Below, one piece after another: positions 8,944 through 12,244 of a stretch of DNA of 12,244 nt. Positions within the stretch are counted from its first letter, which is position 1, and the number at the start of each line of letters is the position of its first letter. The position numbers and the translations under genes were made by a program. This stretch comes from Isohypsibius dastychi. Its lineage: Eukaryota > Tardigrada > Eutardigrada > Parachela > Isohypsibiidae. The notes under the pieces are model-generated. The model was not told the DNA's origin and searched no databases. It was given only the letters and a program-made list of their open reading frames with translations. The stretch spans positions 1 to 12,244 of the forward strand of contig JAQIWT010001137.1 of NCBI GenBank assembly GCA_034696485.1, given 5' to 3'.

Positions 8944-10152
8944 CTAGTCGGCTTTTAATCGGGCAAGCTGTCGTTCGATTTCTTCTGCTTCCTCATCCGC
9001 ATCACTTTTCTGTCTGGATTTCGTGGCTTCCCCCAACCTTGCTCGCGAGGGAGCTGGAGCTTTGGCCATCTGAGTAAAATAACATTCCATATGAAAAAGT
9101 TAGCAAGAGTAAAAAAACGGCGTAAATACCTGTCCGCTGATATCAATTCCGATCTCATCCAATATCCGGTTTACCACAGCGCTTTCTTCGCTTTCATCAC
9201 CAGATTCCGTCAAAATATCGTCCAAAGTGTCGTTAACTACAATGAAATAAACGAGCAAAATGTTAATCAAACCAAAACAAAACAGTGCGATTCTGACTCA
9301 CTCATTTCTTCGGACATGTTCATCTTCGCCGACTCTTTCGAGAAGTCCTGCATTATCTGCCCAACTTGTTGCGGGCTGAGTTGCTCATTCATATTGTGCA
9401 TTGCCTACAAATATGGTCAGATGAAATACAACCCTCAAAAAATTTAATCACTAGCTTGAACTTACCGTCGCTGTTGATGCCATAGCTTCCGACATCTTCA
9501 CATTTGAAGTCATCGTCTACGGAAAAGTGGTCGTTAGAGAACAATCAAAAAAAACTTAAATGAAAGACTTGTAAATGAAAAGCAATGTAAATGAAAAACT
9601 GAACAGCCGTACAGAAGCAAAGGTGGATAATCAATCATTACCTTTCCCTGCATTCTGATACCCGTGATCTGGGAATTTGCGGTCATGCTCCGGGTTTTCT
9701 GTTTCCGCAAGGCGACCAGTTGTTTCACCAAGATTTTCACGCCTTCCTGGGTATTAAAACGTGGTTATCTCGAATATAACGATGTTCAATATTCTTCATA
9801 CTGGATTCTTGCCATCCTTGGCCATCTTTTTGATATCCACTTCCTGTAAAGAAATACAAGAAGGTCGGTTAGAAAACAATGGTCAAATACATGGTATGAT
9901 TTTCACTTCAAAAAACATGACAAAATATGACACGAATTTTACGAACCAATTGTTTCTCCCGGCGCTCAAGATCCCGACGATCTCGATCCAGATCCCTTTG
10001 GGTATGTCTGAGACTTTTATCTTGAACTTTGATTTGCTCTACAACAAAACAACAATATTCCATTTCTTCACCAAACAAATTTCTTCCACAGCTATGACCG
10101 CACCTTTAACATCTGGTTTCTTGGTTTTTCCAAATAACGCTGACAACGACAT
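8944..10152 (-). CDS. CHMP2B: Charged multivesicular body protein 2B (ESCRT-III subunit)
   Basis: CHMP2B is an ESCRT-III subunit that polymerises on membranes for endosomal sorting and scission and recruits the VPS4 ATPase. Eight exons (high to low): 10152-10104, 10038-9947, 9843-9802, 9746-9642, 9516-9466, 9404-9302, 9236-9130 and 9069-8944. All are in phase and give 224 residues (human 213). The start MSLSALFGKTKKPD matches the family N-terminus. The basic helical core follows (KKMAKDG, LVKQLVALRKQKTR), then the acidic regulatory part (EEMINDTLDDIL, VVNRILDEIGIDISGQ, MAKAP). The C-terminal EEIERQLARLKA fits the MIM1 motif that binds VPS4 MIT domains. EEMINDTLDDI, DEIGI-ISG and MAKAPS-like residues favour CHMP2B over CHMP2A. 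Introns are 55-125 bp; the first donor (GTGCGG) is weak but phase and homology demand it. Confidence 0.96.
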
Positions 10153-10934
10153 GGTTGAGCGGAGTTGGATCAAAACTGTCAACGAAGGGGCAGCGCTTAG
10201 GAAGACAGGAACAATCGATGGCCCGTGGAATTCCCCAAAACAACTTCCAGACAAGTTTCCCAGGATCAGCTGATAAAAAAAAATAGTGCTGCTTTCCGGT
10301 CAGTTGGCGGTAGGTAAAATGGAATAAAGATAGGTGGATGATTCAGCGGGTCACACAAAAATCAAGTCTGGAATATCACACATCACATCACGAAAAAATA
10401 GCCCACATCCACATCAAAATTTACAGCCTTTCCATGGCGTACAAGACATTCAAAACGAAGCACTCTTCGAACTTCTCACCTCACTTTGCTAAACCTCACA
10501 CACCGATTCCAAATCAAATTATATCAATTCAAGGCAAAATATTCCGCGGAACAGTGGCAGAGCAAAAAGCTTGTCAAATGATTTCAGATTTTTTCGTTGG
10601 TGAAGTAGTGCTCTAGAGGAATGAGTCATGGCTGGGGAATGAATTGCTGGCGATGAGTCACGTAATCTGTTGAGTTGATTGCTTGATTAATCCATTTTCC
10701 GGTCTATCGGTTTTTTGGGAAGGCTTGAACTCGAGCTGCCACGGAAGACGTTTCTTATGTTTAATTTCCAAGTCGTTAAGTTCAAGTAAAAAACACACCA
10801 GCGCTTCACTGAAGACTACGAAAATGACGTAGCACCGCCCGGTGGAAAGAGAATCTCAGGCTCAACGTATTTCGATAAAGGTTTAGCTAAACATTTAGAA
10901 AAAACGTCGCGAACGCCAGAAAGAAGAAACCAAT
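10153..10934. promoter_or_regulatory. Upstream region of CHMP2B, behind the PIN4 3' end
   Basis: About 780 bp with no supported gene; the 92-codon plus-strand frame at 10338-10616 looks random. It should hold the CHMP2B promoter. TGAGTCA, the AP-1/TRE heptamer, occurs at 10622-10628 and 10654-10660, 25 bp apart, and TGACGT occurs near 10825. On the minus strand a T-rich tract ends in ATCAG near 10269, an acceptor-like site about 115 bp upstream of the CHMP2B start, so a leader intron or trans-splice site is possible. Confidence 0.4.
10622..10660. promoter_or_regulatory. Two TGAGTCA (AP-1/TRE-like) sites
   Basis: Exact TGAGTCA heptamers at 10622-10628 and 10654-10660, about 470-510 bp upstream of the CHMP2B start. 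bZIP dimers such as Jun/Fos bind this sequence in animals. Function here is inferred from the motif and its duplication. Confidence 0.3.
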
Positions 10935-10939
10935 TTATT
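10934..10939 (-). terminator. AATAAA poly(A) signal overlapping the PIN4 stop codon
   Basis: On the minus strand the last codons AAA TAA and the next base form AATAAA at 10939-10934, so the stop (10937-10935) lies inside the signal. No other AATAAA was found in the next ~100 bases, which suggests a very short 3' untranslated region. Confidence 0.45.
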
Positions 10940-11705
10940 TTTTCCCCTCGACCATAATGATATGATAGCCGAAGTTGGTCTTTACAGGAGGGTCAGTATA
11001 AACAGGGTTAGCTAATGTCGAGATCGGAAGCGCAAAGGCAGCCTCTTGGAATGGCCCAACCTACGATATAGCAACAACTGGTATCTCATCCAAGTATGCA
11101 TTTGAAAAGAGGAGGTTCTCACCATCGATCCTCTGATCATCCATCCGAGATCTCCCTGAAACATATACAAATTCAGAATACAAACAAACAGGATGGATAA
11201 AGTAAACTGAGGAGCAAGGTGACTGAGAAGTATTTTTCCAGAACAGCGAATGTCACCGGCTTGTATAGCTAAACTGAGTTCTCACCCCACTTCTGGCTTT
11301 GTCTTCACTGTAAGTTCTCGCAACTTCGTCAAATTTCGTTCCAGCCTAAAACAGGATTAAAAAAACGGAATTCTGAACCGCTCCCATGTCGATGAATGAA
11401 ATTTCTCCAAAAGTAGAAAAAACATACCGAATCTGGCACGAGAAAGATCGTGTTTTACCTTTATTTTCTCCATGGCTTCGGTGATTTTTGCATGTTTCTC
11501 ACAAAGAATGTGCCTGACCTTCAACAAGCCAATTACTGTCAGTGCACCATTTTCGTCAAATGACGATATCAAACAGGAAGAAAATAAATCATACCTTCAC
11601 AGCATTTCCTCCTTTCGTTTCCTTTTTTGCCTTATCCCCCTCACCAGAATCAGATTTTGTGCCTTTCTTATCCTGAGATTTGTTGTCCTTACCCTTGGGA
11701 GCCAT
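10935..11705 (-). CDS. PIN4: Parvulin-type peptidyl-prolyl cis-trans isomerase PIN4 (Par14)
   Basis: PIN4 is a small parvulin that isomerises peptidyl-prolyl bonds. The human protein is associated with pre-ribosomal particles and chromatin. Five exons (high to low): 11705-11595, 11518-11459, 11345-11286, 11155-11123 and 11060-10935. All junctions fall between codons and give 129 residues, close to the 131 of human Par14. Residues 1-37 are a basic, disordered leader ([17 protein letters not shown]) ending GGNAVK, as in orthologues. The PPIase domain follows: [45 protein letters not shown] and [14 protein letters not shown]. The acceptor of exon 2 (TTGTTGAAG) is not pyrimidine-rich next to the AG, but homology fixes it. 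The start lies 375 bp from the divergent RPL4 start, which suggests shared control of two ribosome-related genes. Confidence 0.96.
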
Positions 11706-12080
11706 ACATGCAGCCAAATCGACAAGAAACGAAATACTTTATTTATCTGAGACTCGAAATTCAACTCAAAATCGCATGCATTTGTCACAAAACGCCAACA
11801 AATGCACACTGGCGCCCCCATGCAGCAAGAGAGGTCCGCCGAGATCGACTGCCAGGCCCCTGACAAGCTTAAGCTATAGGGTATTAAATTATTGGACGAA
11901 GCATGGCTTTTCAGCCAATCATGTACACGCATTCACTTCGCACCATGGACGAGCTTTGCACCGCAGTTATTTGCTCAGCTGAACGCGTAAGCATAGCCGA
12001 TTTCGCTGAACATCAGAAAAGGTTCTCTGATTTGAGATCCCGGAAAGTTATCCTGTACGTTCCTACATCTCTGATTAAAA
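11706..12080. promoter_or_regulatory. Bidirectional promoter region of PIN4 and RPL4
   Basis: This 375-bp head-to-head interval separates the two start codons. Near its middle are ATTGG (11891-11895, a CCAAT box on the minus strand) and CCAAT (11915-11919, plus strand), 24 bp apart and facing opposite ways. CCAAT boxes bound by NF-Y are common in divergent animal promoters. No clear TATA box or acceptor-type AG is seen directly before either ATG. The pyrimidine-rich bases before the RPL4 ATG could include a TOP-like start, but the transcription start is unknown. Confidence 0.45.
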
Positions 12081-12238
12081 ATGGCGCAAGTATCTGCACG
12101 TCCTTTGGTGACCATCTATGACGAGAAGAATGTGCCAACTGGGAAGACTGTTGCTCTACCAGCGGTTTTCCGTGCTCCAATTCGACCGGACGTGGTTAAT
12201 TTCGTCCACACGAGCATGCGATTTAACACTCGCCAAGC
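12081..12238 (+). CDS. RPL4: 60S ribosomal protein L4 (uL4), first coding exon only
   Basis: RPL4 is a large-subunit ribosomal protein whose long loop lines the peptide exit tunnel. Only the first coding exon is in the window: 52 codons plus two bases, ending before the donor GTAAGT at 12239. The N-terminal signature is clear: [11 protein letters not shown], then [19 protein letters not shown] and RFNTRQA, aligning throughout with animal RPL4. The ATG is the first in frame, and the N-terminus length matches the family. The segment PDVVNFVHT resembles vertebrate and general metazoan L4 more than the Caenorhabditis form as I recall it, a weak hint on lineage. The remaining roughly 300 or more residues lie beyond the right edge. 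Confidence 0.95.
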
Positions 12239-12244
12239 GTAAGT

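Noticed and set aside
10338-10616. 92-codon plus-strand frame between CHMP2B and PIN4
   Set aside because: H-, I- and K-rich with no recognisable domain and no splice or poly(A) support. Treated as chance.
11472-11982. Plus- and minus-strand frames over the PIN4 5' exons and promoter
   Set aside because: They are shadows of the PIN4 exons, whose homology is unambiguous.
1-12244. Operon, defence or biosynthetic cluster
   Set aside because: Genes are spliced, on both strands, individually spaced and functionally unrelated housekeeping genes; no mobile or clustered system is visible.

Overview
The window is nuclear DNA of a compact animal genome. Five genes have spliced exons and recognisable metazoan products. 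Most introns are 55-130 bp with GT..AG ends, and intergenic distances are a few hundred bases. The RPL4 start resembles the general animal form more than I recall for Caenorhabditis, and the ESCRT gene is CHMP2B-type. An ecdysozoan such as an early-branching nematode is my best guess, but the sequence does not fix the lineage. I see no bacterial operon, mobile element, rRNA, tRNA or CRISPR array.

Layout, left to right. (1) The minus-strand gene for splicing factor SF3A1 fills about 1-1926. It runs off the left edge and has a non-coding first exon. (2) A divergent plus-strand gene of two exons (2259-2598) encodes an unrecognised 93-residue protein. (3) 2599-5343 is mostly without a convincing gene, but its left part carries a coding-like, possibly spliced block on the minus strand (2750-3322) with its own poly(A) signals. 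(4) A plus-strand gene at 5344-8510 encodes a DEAF-1/SPE-44-type SAND-domain DNA-binding protein, with a 1.15-kb first intron and five short ones. (5) Convergent to it, the minus-strand CHMP2B gene (8944-10152) has eight exons. (6) The minus-strand PIN4 parvulin gene (10935-11705) has five exons. (7) A divergent first exon of RPL4 starts at 12081 and continues past the right edge.

The genes do not form one pathway: SF3A1 (splicing), a putative transcription factor, CHMP2B (ESCRT-III membrane remodelling), PIN4 (prolyl isomerase linked to ribosome biogenesis) and RPL4 (ribosome). The likely functional link is in promoter architecture. PIN4 and RPL4 share a 375-bp head-to-head region with two opposed CCAAT boxes, and SF3A1 and the small gene share another divergent region. 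I found no clear undescribed multi-gene system. The items most worth following up are the 93-residue protein, the hidden minus-strand block, the lineage-specific tail of the SAND protein with its in-frame stop-free intron, and the PIN4 poly(A) signal that overlaps its stop codon.
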